Source of the DNA: a virus
IMG/VR virus record: IMGVR_UViG_3300018080_005047
Coordinates: 1 to 23,825 of that record
Reading direction: 5' to 3' (one strand)
DNA length: 23,825 nt
Under the pieces are notes generated by a model that was not told where the DNA came from, did no database searches, and saw only the letters and a program-made list of their open reading frames with translations. A program made the position numbers and the translations under genes. Shown here in pieces: positions 12,243 to 20,263 of this stretch. Position 1 is the first letter of the stretch. The number at the start of each line of letters is the position of its first letter.

Positions 12243-14572
12243 GGCGCGTCTGCGCCATCATGGTGGCCTTGACGGTCATCCTGGCGGCGCTCGCCCCCTC
12301 GGTGGCGGCCGCCAAGACCTATACCGTGGATGGCGTGATCAGGTACAGCCCATCAATGACTGGCAACGTGACATATAACATGACGGACCAGGCCAACTGG
12401 AGTCTGACATCCTACAACGCCACGGTTGTCCCGTTCATGAATGAGTCTGGCATCAACGGGACGTTCACCGGCCCGTTCATGCCGCCGATGCTGTATCAGT
12501 TGTCCGAGGATGACAAGCTGGTGGAGTCTCACCTAATGAGCGTGGTGAAATTCCAGAGCCGTTGGGTCATGTCCGGCTCCAGCGTTAGCTGGTGGCGTGT
12601 GCCGATGTTCAATATCACCGATTGGGATTACTTCTATCTCAACATCTGGCATCTGGACCGCCCGGAATTCCTCGAGGGGCTGGATGAGTTCGACCCGCCC
12701 ATCCCCACAGCCCACACGCTGCCCACCCTGACGTATTCGGACTTCTACCGCGCGGAGGAGTTCAACATCACCTGGCGGCGTCAGAACATCACGGCTTGGG
12801 ATTACGATTGGTCATTCGTCTGGGCGCGTGTGGACGCGCCGATTCACGCCGACGAGACGTATCTGGTTGACTTCGAGATCAATACCACTGGCGGCCACGA
12901 CACGGGCATCCTCGCGTCCTTCGCCCAGACGGACGTGGGGGATGACGAGATATACCAGACTATCTGGTATCAGAACGGTACAAAGAGGACGGTGGAGGCG
13001 GACCTTGATATTTCCGTCATCCATGAGTATGGGATGGGCTACTCGGTTTCGGGGTTTGAGGTCATCCATAACGCATCTCACTTCATGCCCGCTGACGACA
13101 TCACCGAGGCAGTCTCCCCCTCTGGCACGGACTATGGTAGAGGGACGTGGGATGGGGATTGGGCAACTCAAGGCGTAAGCGTAGTCGTTGACAATACAGA
13201 TGTTGTAATTGGAACAAACTCAATTAAAGGAAACGACCTAGATTATGGACATCGGCTTAGATATACATTTGATGATGCACAGGACCTATCTTCTCATACT
13301 AGTCTTAGGTTCTATGTGAAGCCCGAGAATACGATGGACACACTTAGGTTGCGGATGTATACTGACTCATTGAATTATGCTCAACAAAAACAGACTGTTA
13401 CTGTTGACAAATGGAATTATGTTACAGTAGATATCGACCCTACTTGGTCTGGTTGGAGTCAGGTGTCTTCTCCAAATCTTAGTTCTATTGCGTATATTGA
13501 TATTTTGAATATGAAGAGCGGAACTACAAACCTCGACCTCTGGATAGACGGCCTCCACTTCTACGGGAACAACTCGATTCAGTCAGTACTATTCCACACC
13601 CGCACCGACGAGGCTGTGACCCAGAATGAGAACATCACCTTTCTCATGCCCTTCATGAAGGACATTTCCAACACCTCCAACGCCCTCGTCAAACTTCAGA
13701 ATGTCAACGGCACCTGGCAACATCAATGGTGGGTGGCGGAGAACGGCACCACCGACTTCACCATCAAGTCCCTACAATGGGACAAGGCGTACACCGCCCA
13801 AGTTTTCTATGTCAATGTGACATTCTACAACTCCACCAACGCCATATTCATCCACGACCACAATACAGAGCTCGATAGCGATTTTGACGAGCGGACATAC
13901 AATACTAACCTATTCTACGTCCAATACGTCCCCAACATCAACGACACTGGCAACCTCCGCAGATACTTTTTCCGGCCGTTCCACTCCATTCAGGTCAGCA
14001 ACGGCACATGGGAGAACTCGATACTCGACCCCCAATATATGCTGGACGGCAGACTCTACGACATGGACGAGCTCCGGCTAATCCCAAAGGAGCACTCCGA
14101 CCCGATGAAGGGCTACATCGAAACCCTGATATTCGCCACGAGCTTCATGGTATTCGGCGTCTGGGGGACGTTCACCAATATCGTGTTATTCCCCGACGCC
14201 TACGACCCCGAGACGTACATGGACCTGGCTTATAGCCTATACGCAAAACTGGCAAGCTGGCTAAAGCCAGTGTGGGTGGCCCTCGGGGACTTCTACGAGT
14301 TTCTTGAGAGGCTGGTGGAGTTCGCGCCCTACCTCTTTGGGGCCATTATCAAGGGTATCGAGTTATTCATTTTCGTGCCGTTCTTTTTCGTCGCCCTCCT
14401 CGTGGTGAACGGCCTCAAGCGATTTTTCATCATCCTGTCCCGAGACGGTTTCGAGGCGTCAATCGAGTACGCCCAAGAGTTCTGGAAAAACAGTTTCAGC
14501 CTCGTCTACAAGACACCAGTGGCGAAGCTCGCCACTCGCGGGGTGGCGCGGTATAGGAGGTCGAGGGCTTGA
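12239..14572 (+). CDS. Large spike-like glycoprotein 2 with inserted carbohydrate-binding-like domain, 777 aa
   Basis: ATG 12239 overlaps the previous stop as ATGA, with GGGGAGGGG ahead. The N-terminus is a textbook signal peptide (MRRVCAIMVALTVILAALAP, then SVAAA-K). The ectodomain has many N-glycosylation sequons and parallels glycoprotein 1 (VMSGSSVSWWRVP, WDYDWSFVW, FLMPFMKDISN). Residues about 301-440 form a distinct beta-sandwich resembling carbohydrate-binding/galactose-binding-like modules (HTSLRFYVKPENTMDTLRLR; NYVTVDIDPTWSGWSQV; LDLWIDGLHFYG), encoded in AT-rich DNA. Two hydrophobic regions near 625-650 and 697-727 anchor it, and the tail is basic (KLATRGVARYRRSRA). Likely receptor-binding virion protein. 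Confidence 0.85.
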   Translation: MRRVCAIMVALTVILAALAPSVAAAKTYTVDGVIRYSPSMTGNVTYNMTDQANWSLTSYNATVVPFMNESGINGTFTGPFMPPMLYQLSEDDKLVESHLMSVVKFQSRWVMSGSSVSWWRVPMFNITDWDYFYLNIWHLDRPEFLEGLDEFDPPIPTAHTLPTLTYSDFYRAEEFNITWRRQNITAWDYDWSFVWARVDAPIHADETYLVDFEINTTGGHDTGILASFAQTDVGDDEIYQTIWYQNGTKRTVEADLDISVIHEYGMGYSVSGFEVIHNASHFMPADDITEAVSPSGTDYGRGTWDGDWATQGVSVVVDNTDVVIGTNSIKGNDLDYGHRLRYTFDDAQDLSSHTSLRFYVKPENTMDTLRLRMYTDSLNYAQQKQTVTVDKWNYVTVDIDPTWSGWSQVSSPNLSSIAYIDILNMKSGTTNLDLWIDGLHFYGNNSIQSVLFHTRTDEAVTQNENITFLMPFMKDISNTSNALVKLQNVNGTWQHQWWVAENGTTDFTIKSLQWDKAYTAQVFYVNVTFYNSTNAIFIHDHNTELDSDFDERTYNTNLFYVQYVPNINDTGNLRRYFFRPFHSIQVSNGTWENSILDPQYMLDGRLYDMDELRLIPKEHSDPMKGYIETLIFATSFMVFGVWGTFTNIVLFPDAYDPETYMDLAYSLYAKLASWLKPVWVALGDFYEFLERLVEFAPYLFGAIIKGIELFIFVPFFFVALLVVNGLKRFFIILSRDGFEASIEYAQEFWKNSFSLVYKTPVAKLATRGVARYRRSRA
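13165..13535 (+). other. AT-rich island encoding an inserted domain
   Basis: Between GC-rich flanks, this stretch of the 12239 gene switches to AT-ending codons (GTT, ATT, TTA-type, AAA, GAT), then switches back at CTCGACCTCTGG. It matches the carbohydrate-binding-like domain, and the aligned part of glycoprotein 1 lacks it. This suggests a recently acquired receptor-binding domain. Confidence 0.7.
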
Positions 14573-14946
14573 GTTTCGACATTGATGATTGGATACCCGG
14601 GTTCACCTTTTTCGTGTTCATCCTCACCCCCACGGTCATCGTGGTGTACTTCATCATGTTGGTGGTGTCCAGGTGGTTCCAGAACCGCCACCCGACTGAG
14701 CCCAAAATGAAAAAGAGCTTTGCGGAGATCATCGGCTACCTCCCCATCGTCTACCTTTTCTTTCCACTCTACGAGATCGCAGAGTATCTGTATGGCACCC
14801 GCGCGTCCGTCACGGACCGGCTGTTCACGGTCCACTTTCATTATGCCGTCTGGCTCATCCTACTCGTCGGCATCGGCCAGGTGTGTTATTATTTTGCCAG
14901 CATCGGCAAGCGTGAGGAGGTTGGCGCGTCGGAGGTGATGGATTGA
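14569..14946 (+). CDS. Three-helix membrane protein, 125 aa
   Basis: TTG 14569 overlaps the spike stop as TTGA, with AGGAGG ahead. Hydrophobic helices are FTFFVFILTPTVIVVYFIML (about 12-31), YLPIVYLFFPLYEIAEYL (about 57-74) and HYAVWLILLVGIGQVCYYFA (about 91-110); loops are charged. Position between the spikes and a tiny TM protein suggests a virion membrane component, or an analogue of the filamentous-phage minor coat protein pVI. No homology can be claimed. Confidence 0.8.
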   Translation: MSFDIDDWIPGFTFFVFILTPTVIVVYFIMLVVSRWFQNRHPTEPKMKKSFAEIIGYLPIVYLFFPLYEIAEYLYGTRASVTDRLFTVHFHYAVWLILLVGIGQVCYYFASIGKREEVGASEVMD

Positions 14947-15056
14947 ACCAGACGGTGAACCGAAACGGTTGGGCCGTCCTATTCGCCGCGATGCTGATCT
15001 GGGGGCTCTCCATGCTGTTGCTCGTCACCGTCAAGCTCTGGGGGTGGGGCCCATGA
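14943..15056 (+). CDS. 37-residue single-TM mini-protein
   Basis: TTG 14943 overlaps the previous stop as TTGA and has GGAGGTGAT (14931-14939), a full match to the 16S anti-SD. Its stop overlaps the next ATG as ATGA. The peptide is LNQTVNRNGWAVLFAAMLIW at the start, then GLSMLLLVTVKLWGWGP: a short polar head with an N-x-T sequon and one membrane helix. The size recalls minor coat proteins pVII/pIX of filamentous phages. It is easily missed by gene finders because of length and TTG start. Confidence 0.75.
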   Translation: MNQTVNRNGWAVLFAAMLIWGLSMLLLVTVKLWGWGP

Positions 15057-16759
15057 GCGAGCTCAAGGTCGCCCACCCGTTCCACTATTGGGTCCGGTTG
15101 CTCCTTTTCGCTTTCATCGTCTTCACGTGCATGATCTACCTTGCGGAAAATTCCGAGGGGGCGTATACCGCCTCCACCTTCAACACATCCTCAAACGCAA
15201 TGTTCTATGACCATGAGGGGACGCATACCAAGGATGGGAAAATCGTGGCCCCTTATGAGAACAATGACGCAGACCTCTGCATCGCATATAAAACTCCAGG
15301 TGAAGATTGGTGCCACGCAGAAATAGCCTCAGTGGACTGGAACGGGGGCAGCCAGTCCTACATTATTGCATCGACAAAGGTAACCTCCAACAATACCGTC
15401 CTGCTATTCACCAGGATTAAGAACGGAGGGGTTTATCCAGCCTGCCTCTGGATAAAATGGCCATCCTCCGATTGGGACGATTGGGATTATAGAGTTGTAA
15501 ATAGCCAAAACAGTATCCCGTTTGATATGGAAGTAAATAATACCGACAGGGTGGCAATGTTATACAGGGAGGGCAGCACCTATTTAAAAGGTAGGATTTA
15601 TGACATTGAAAACGATACGTTCATAGATACCACTCAATTCGTATCTGTTACCAATGCTTATGGGAGGTTGGCAGCAAACAATACCGGTATTTTCTGGGTG
15701 GCATATATGACGGTAGGGGGCTATTACATGACTGATTGGGATGAGACAATCACAGACATACTAATATCTACAAATTGCGGGTGGCCAGATATAGCCTGTC
15801 TGGATAATGACAGATTCATTGTAACGGGAGAGGGAGGCTCAGGCATTAACTTATACCTAAATTACTGGTTTCAGTCAAGCCACGAGGGGGGCTTTACTTT
15901 ACGCCAGGACCTACTGCATGACGACATATACAGGCCACGTTTTTCATTGAAATGCGACAGCCTGACAGTAACAATCATAGTTTACAGCCAGGACGAATCT
16001 AAACTATATGAGTGCCAGGAATTCTGGAATGCATCCCAGGCAGCCTGGCAGTCCTCCGTAACAGAGATTGGGGATACCGGTCATGCCCTCTATGCTAAGG
16101 GGGGTTTCAATTCACTCTGGCCCCAATACAATGGCATATCATTCGAAAGGCCCAAGGCGGGGGCGGCAATGGTCATTGACAATTATCCAGGGGGAACCAA
16201 TGCCCACCAACTCTGGACGGACGAAGATATCGATTGGTGGGGCGACCTATCGGGTGACCCGGTGGAAATCACGACCACGAGCCTCGACAGCGGCATTCAA
16301 CCAGACTGGTACGAGTTCACCATGACGGCCTCGGACGGCGTGACGCCCTACTCATGGGAGATGGTAAGCGGTCCCGCGTGGCTAGCCATCGGTGAGGACA
16401 ACGGCACTCTGTACGGCAATCTGATCGCCGTGGGTAGCCACTCCGTCACAATCCGCGTGACCGATGATGTACTGGACACCGACGAGGAAACATTCTCGCT
16501 CGTGGTCACGGGCGCGGGTAGTGGTGACGATGAGGAGGACGAATCGATACCGGACTGGCTCGTGGACGAGATGGGCGACCTCTGGCTGGTGCTCGCCATC
16601 ACCGCTCTCGTGGTCGGATTGGCCCGTAGCTACATAATCATACTACATCGCAGAGCCTACGAGATGAAGCGGTATCGACGCGAGGGGAGGGCCGCACAGC
16701 GCCGATACCAGCAACGGCTAACAAAGGTACGCCGTGGACAGTTCCAATTTAGGAGATGA
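15053..16759 (+). CDS. Membrane-anchored glycoprotein 3 with Ig-like domain, 568 aa
   Basis: ATG 15053 overlaps the upstream stop as ATGA behind GGGGGTGGGG. An N-terminal helix (YWVRLLLFAFIVFTCMIYLA) serves as signal or anchor. A long repeat-like beta region with sequons follows, perhaps a propeller (phrases such as DADLCIAYKTPGEDWCHAEI and WGDLSGDP). A putative Ig domain of the He_PIG type comes next (TPYSWEMVSGPAWLAIGEDN, GTLYGNL, SHSVTIRVTD). It ends with an acidic linker, a TM helix (LWLVLAITALVVGLARSYII) and a 37-residue Arg-rich tail. The ectodomain DNA (about 15230-16230) is more AT-rich than its flanks. Likely a second adhesin or fibre-like virion protein. Confidence 0.82.
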   Translation: MSELKVAHPFHYWVRLLLFAFIVFTCMIYLAENSEGAYTASTFNTSSNAMFYDHEGTHTKDGKIVAPYENNDADLCIAYKTPGEDWCHAEIASVDWNGGSQSYIIASTKVTSNNTVLLFTRIKNGGVYPACLWIKWPSSDWDDWDYRVVNSQNSIPFDMEVNNTDRVAMLYREGSTYLKGRIYDIENDTFIDTTQFVSVTNAYGRLAANNTGIFWVAYMTVGGYYMTDWDETITDILISTNCGWPDIACLDNDRFIVTGEGGSGINLYLNYWFQSSHEGGFTLRQDLLHDDIYRPRFSLKCDSLTVTIIVYSQDESKLYECQEFWNASQAAWQSSVTEIGDTGHALYAKGGFNSLWPQYNGISFERPKAGAAMVIDNYPGGTNAHQLWTDEDIDWWGDLSGDPVEITTTSLDSGIQPDWYEFTMTASDGVTPYSWEMVSGPAWLAIGEDNGTLYGNLIAVGSHSVTIRVTDDVLDTDEETFSLVVTGAGSGDDEEDESIPDWLVDEMGDLWLVLAITALVVGLARSYIIILHRRAYEMKRYRREGRAAQRRYQQRLTKVRRGQFQFRR

Positions 16760-16763
16760 ACAT

Positions 16764-17516
16764 ATGGGCGGATTCGTGAGCGACTTTTTTGAGAGCGTCA
16801 TCTGGACACACATCCTATTGCCTCTGATAATTATCATCATCATCCTCTGGATGATTTCCAGATTCATTTTCGGGAAGCCCCTGGGCCTGGTCATCATGGA
16901 GCTCATGGGAAACCGCCCCTTGAACTTGGACGAGATAGACGCGCAGGTCCACTCCAGAATTTTCGAGATGGCTAAGAGGTCGTGCAAGTTCTCGGATGAC
17001 CGACACGTCCGGGGGCTCTATATCCGGTCCACTGATGACATCCATTATACCGAGAATGGTGGGATGCACTACATTGGCCGCGTGTCGGGGGTCGCGGCGA
17101 ATCAGCAATCCATCATGGTGATGTTCAAGGAACGGGCTTGGTCGTTCCGCCGGTACATCTTCATCGCACCGCCGGACCTCCTACTCTCCAGTATCAGCGC
17201 CCGGAATATCGTGTTCGACGGAATGTCCGTTCGCAACCTAGAGGCGGATTTCTTTTACCCCATACCGTCCCAGAGTAACAAGAGGTGGGACGAGAATAAG
17301 ATGGATTGGTGGGCGATCTGCGAGTTCTACGAGATGCGCCGCGTCCAGTCCTCGACCATGATGTTCACGCAGGTTGGAGAGACTACCGGCCTCCAGTCCG
17401 CGTCGGGGACTGCCGGTGAACGCGCACAACTCGAGGCTCTGAAATATCACCAGTATCATGAGGAGGTGCCGCCTAGTGCACAGCAACCCGCAGAGGACCC
17501 CGCGTTCTTGGAATAG
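16764..17516 (+). CDS. Membrane-anchored protein, 250 aa
   Basis: ATG 16764 is preceded by GGAGATGA; the frame is open further upstream, but the SD favours this start. One N-terminal helix (HILLPLIIIIIILWMISRFI, about 16-35) precedes a soluble alpha/beta domain of about 210 residues, likely cytoplasmic. No motif recognised; the C-terminus is Gln/Glu-rich. It lies two genes upstream of the small acidic protein that precedes the assembly ATPase, so a membrane-bound assembly factor or virion protein is a reasonable guess. Confidence 0.78.
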   Translation: MGGFVSDFFESVIWTHILLPLIIIIIILWMISRFIFGKPLGLVIMELMGNRPLNLDEIDAQVHSRIFEMAKRSCKFSDDRHVRGLYIRSTDDIHYTENGGMHYIGRVSGVAANQQSIMVMFKERAWSFRRYIFIAPPDLLLSSISARNIVFDGMSVRNLEADFFYPIPSQSNKRWDENKMDWWAICEFYEMRRVQSSTMMFTQVGETTGLQSASGTAGERAQLEALKYHQYHEEVPPSAQQPAEDPAFLE

Positions 17517-18354
17517 ACGAGCGATTCTAAAGGCGGTCATCTTGGTCGCCGTCCTAGTCATAGCCATCGCTCTCCAATTCCCATTGGCCCGCATAATGAT
17601 CATGTGGACCGAGGACGCCCAGATGCACATGACGAATAACACCACATGGAACGGCATGGACCAACGGGACCGCACCGCCTGGGCCATCATCCCAGGGTTC
17701 TACATAATCGGTGCACTGGTCGGGTACTGGACCTACTATCGCCCACATCGAAAGAGGCTCACGGTCAACCACCTCGAGGGCGGTGTGGTCACATACATCC
17801 ACGGTATACATGCTGGCGATAACTGGCTCTACGATATGTCGTGTCTACTGTTCAACGGTGGGAGACACATGCCTTGGGGGCATGTACCCAGGCCCATCTC
17901 GGGCGACTACTACCGTGACGAGGACGGTAGGGACCTCACTGTGATCTACTATCGTACAGAGCTCTGCGCTCCCTGGCGATGGAAGCGGCTGGTAGTGGAC
18001 CCATCCATTGTCACGGTGGGGGTTTTCACCGTATGGATTAAGGGCCGATTTGACAAGGTTAGACGCCATGAGTACAACCCCGTCTTGAACTATCGTCTAG
18101 TCATGGACGATACGGAATACACGACTGGAGCCCCTGACTTGGGGCGATTCGCTAATCATCACGAGCAGATGCTGGACCGTATCCAAAGGACGAACTTGGA
18201 CCTGTTAAGGTCCAACCCGAGCATCATGGGCGGCTCTGTAAAGCAAAACATTATGGTGCATTCATCGGACCGCACGATGGAATCCTTCGAGCTACTGGAT
18301 GGGGATGAAAAGGCCAGGATCATTGAGGAGATGGGCAATGCGACGGATGCTTGA
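17476..18354 (+). CDS. Two-helix membrane protein, 292 aa
   Basis: GTG 17476 has GGAGGTG (17461-17467) at ideal distance, so I prefer it to ATG 17458. It overlaps the previous gene by 41 bases. Two helices lie at about 17-36 (ILKAVILVAVLVIAIALQFP) and 67-87 (WAIIPGFYIIGALVGYWTYY), with a short sequon-bearing loop between. A cytoplasmic domain of about 200 residues follows. The topology resembles assembly or secretion membrane components. No family recognised. Confidence 0.75.
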   Translation: MHSNPQRTPRSWNRRAILKAVILVAVLVIAIALQFPLARIMIMWTEDAQMHMTNNTTWNGMDQRDRTAWAIIPGFYIIGALVGYWTYYRPHRKRLTVNHLEGGVVTYIHGIHAGDNWLYDMSCLLFNGGRHMPWGHVPRPISGDYYRDEDGRDLTVIYYRTELCAPWRWKRLVVDPSIVTVGVFTVWIKGRFDKVRRHEYNPVLNYRLVMDDTEYTTGAPDLGRFANHHEQMLDRIQRTNLDLLRSNPSIMGGSVKQNIMVHSSDRTMESFELLDGDEKARIIEEMGNATDA

Positions 18355-18691
18355 CGATGATGACCCGCTGGAGGGCACCGAGGACCTGATCAGGACTTCC
18401 ATCCGAATGCTGATCAATCCTCCCAGGAACCGGATACTCTCCCAAGAGCAATGGTGGGCTAGGTGCCTTGAGATTGATAACATGATAATAATCGCCATCA
18501 AGGATGGGCGGTTGCCAAAGAAAATGGACATCATCCATTTCGTGCGCAGCAAGGTGGATTTTCTACTCAAGGGCGCTGTCTCGAGGGCGGAGTACATCCG
18601 ACAGTTTGAGACTGTATACGACTACCTGACCGAGAAGGAGAAGCAACCCGACGATTGGAGGGCCAGGTCCTATGAGGAATTGATCGCATGA
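18338..18691 (+). CDS. Small acidic soluble protein, 117 aa
   Basis: ATG 18338 follows GAGGAGATGGGCA and overlaps the previous gene by 17 bases; its stop overlaps the ATPase start as ATGA. The protein begins MRRMLDDDDPLEGTEDLIRT and has helical segments (IDNMIIIAIKDGRLPKKMDI; RAEYIRQFETVYDYLTEKEK). No membrane helix. Tight coupling to the ATPase suggests a partner or regulator. Confidence 0.75.
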   Translation: MRRMLDDDDPLEGTEDLIRTSIRMLINPPRNRILSQEQWWARCLEIDNMIIIAIKDGRLPKKMDIIHFVRSKVDFLLKGAVSRAEYIRQFETVYDYLTEKEKQPDDWRARSYEELIA

Positions 18692-19797
18692 GTGAGGTGG
18701 AGGGCATTGACGAGCGCCGCCTGGCCGTTGAGAACGCGCTAGCCAGCGCGTTCTCGGACATAGAAAATGATTTCATCGCCCCGTCTCAACTCAAAAACCT
18801 CATGACAACGATTTTCCACGACCACGCCCACCTCCGAGTCTGGATGAAAAAGCTCAATGGCTATCTTGCGAACGGCGGCAGCAACTCGCTACTCTCAGCC
18901 TGGCCTGACTTCGAAAGGCTCAGGGACGAGCTCCGCATTGGGTTGAACGCCAGGGTCAACATGTCGGACGATCTCACCAGGATAGCGGCGATGAACTGGA
19001 AACAGAAATTATACCACCAGTTCGATGACTTCAACCCCGCCATTTTCATCAAACCGTTCATGAAGCACAATGGGATAATGTACCACGTCTGGGGCCTCCC
19101 GGGCTCGGGCAAGACCGATGCCGCTCTGAGCATTGTGGAGATCCTATTGAAAAGGGATTATGTCGTGATCACGAACATCAAGTCGGCAGATGCCAGCCTG
19201 GTCCGATTTGGCAATGTGGTGAAAAAGGGGCCAATGGAGGGTCTTTATCGGACCGTCCGCCTAACGGACATGCTACTCTTTTGCATCTCCATGAGGCGTG
19301 AGGGGAGGAGTGTCGTGATGGTGTGGGATGAGATCAGCACCTTCTTTCATCGTCAGGACGCCACCACGCGAGCCTCGGTGGACCTCACCAGGTTGCTCAA
19401 GCTTGTCCGGAAGTTCAACGCCAACGTCATTTTCATTGAACAGATAGACGAGGGGCTCGTCACGGTGGCGGAAAAGATGCTCGCGGCCAAGATCTGGAAA
19501 CTCTCCCAGAAGCGGCTCAGATACTCCACCCGCTGGGAGGACCGGAATTATAACGAGTATCTGGAATCTGTCCCGAGGACGAAAATCCAGTTCGAGAGTG
19601 GGGACTTCGCTGGGTTCCGCGTGGATGTGGAGCTAAAGGATATGTTTGACGCCATCGCCCTCGAGGACGAGGGCGACAAGCTCACGGAGATAGAGAATTA
19701 CCTTCAGAACGTCCAGATAAAGACCTTGAAACTCGGCAGCGCCAAAAAGAAAAAGACGCGACGAAAGCGAGGGCCAAAAGGAAAGCGGAAAGCTTGA
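18688..19797 (+). CDS. P-loop assembly/packaging ATPase, pI/Zot-like, 369 aa
   Basis: ATG 18688 overlaps the upstream stop as ATGA. Residues 1-130 are a helical N-terminal domain. Walker A is GLPGSGKT at 136-143 and Walker B is VVMVWDE at 209-215; a probable sensor strand is NANVIFIEQ at 244-252. The order and spacing fit FtsK/HerA-superfamily assembly ATPases, particularly the Zot/pI proteins of filamentous phages (WDE followed by a helix and a hhhhQ-type strand) and archaeal-virus packaging ATPases. The last 17 residues are almost entirely Lys/Arg. Unlike pI, no membrane helix is evident, so membrane attachment would be through partners. It closes the virion module. Confidence 0.82.
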   Translation: MSEVEGIDERRLAVENALASAFSDIENDFIAPSQLKNLMTTIFHDHAHLRVWMKKLNGYLANGGSNSLLSAWPDFERLRDELRIGLNARVNMSDDLTRIAAMNWKQKLYHQFDDFNPAIFIKPFMKHNGIMYHVWGLPGSGKTDAALSIVEILLKRDYVVITNIKSADASLVRFGNVVKKGPMEGLYRTVRLTDMLLFCISMRREGRSVVMVWDEISTFFHRQDATTRASVDLTRLLKLVRKFNANVIFIEQIDEGLVTVAEKMLAAKIWKLSQKRLRYSTRWEDRNYNEYLESVPRTKIQFESGDFAGFRVDVELKDMFDAIALEDEGDKLTEIENYLQNVQIKTLKLGSAKKKKTRRKRGPKGKRKA

Positions 19798-20263
19798 TGG
19801 GCCCCCAAGTATAAACCCAATGGGCTTGGTCCTCTGGCTCCAGAAATTGGATGTAGACGTTGGAGGGTAGGGCGTCCGTCATGATCACCACGCCCCACCG
19901 TCCAGCGTTTGGGGCCTCGTACTCGACTACTACCGCGTCATGCGCTGGGAGCTCCCATCGCATTCCCGTGAGGTATTCTGGAGGGTGTTGTAAGCCCATG
20001 TTGCTGTTGGTGCCGAACACCGTTAATGACTCGTCGGCGGACCGGACACGGATTTTCACTGTATCGCCCTCGTCCACCTCGAGGCCCACAAACTGGAGCT
20101 CGAACGCCTCCATTCTTACAGTATCTCCACCCCAGAGATGTATTGCTGAGAATAGGATGCACAAGAAAACCGAAACCGCCAATATCAAGTAGACTGAATA
20201 CTTAAACCTCAATGTCGCGGCACGTCTTTCAACGCCCCGCTCGAAATCCTCTAGGTCATTCAT
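19682..20263 (-). CDS. Two-TM membrane protein, 193 aa
   Basis: On the minus strand, the ATG at 20263 overlaps the end of the upstream RHH gene, with GAGGGAG ahead. Helix 1 is SVYLILAVSVFLCILFSAIH, an extracellular beta-rich domain of about 90 residues follows (VGLEVDEGDTVKIRVRSADE), then helix 2 (AFLLALAFVASFSFW) and a short basic tail. The ectodomain between two helices resembles emp24/GOLD-like or cupredoxin-like folds by pattern only. The 3' end runs 116 bases antisense into the ATPase gene. Paired with a regulator against the main direction, it could be a lysogeny or exclusion function. Confidence 0.75.
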   Translation of the reverse strand: MNDLEDFERGVERRAATLRFKYSVYLILAVSVFLCILFSAIHLWGGDTVRMEAFELQFVGLEVDEGDTVKIRVRSADESLTVFGTNSNMGLQHPPEYLTGMRWELPAHDAVVVEYEAPNAGRWGVVIMTDALPSNVYIQFLEPEDQAHWVYTWGPIKLSAFLLALAFVASFSFWRCRVSRSLSGRSEGNSLSP

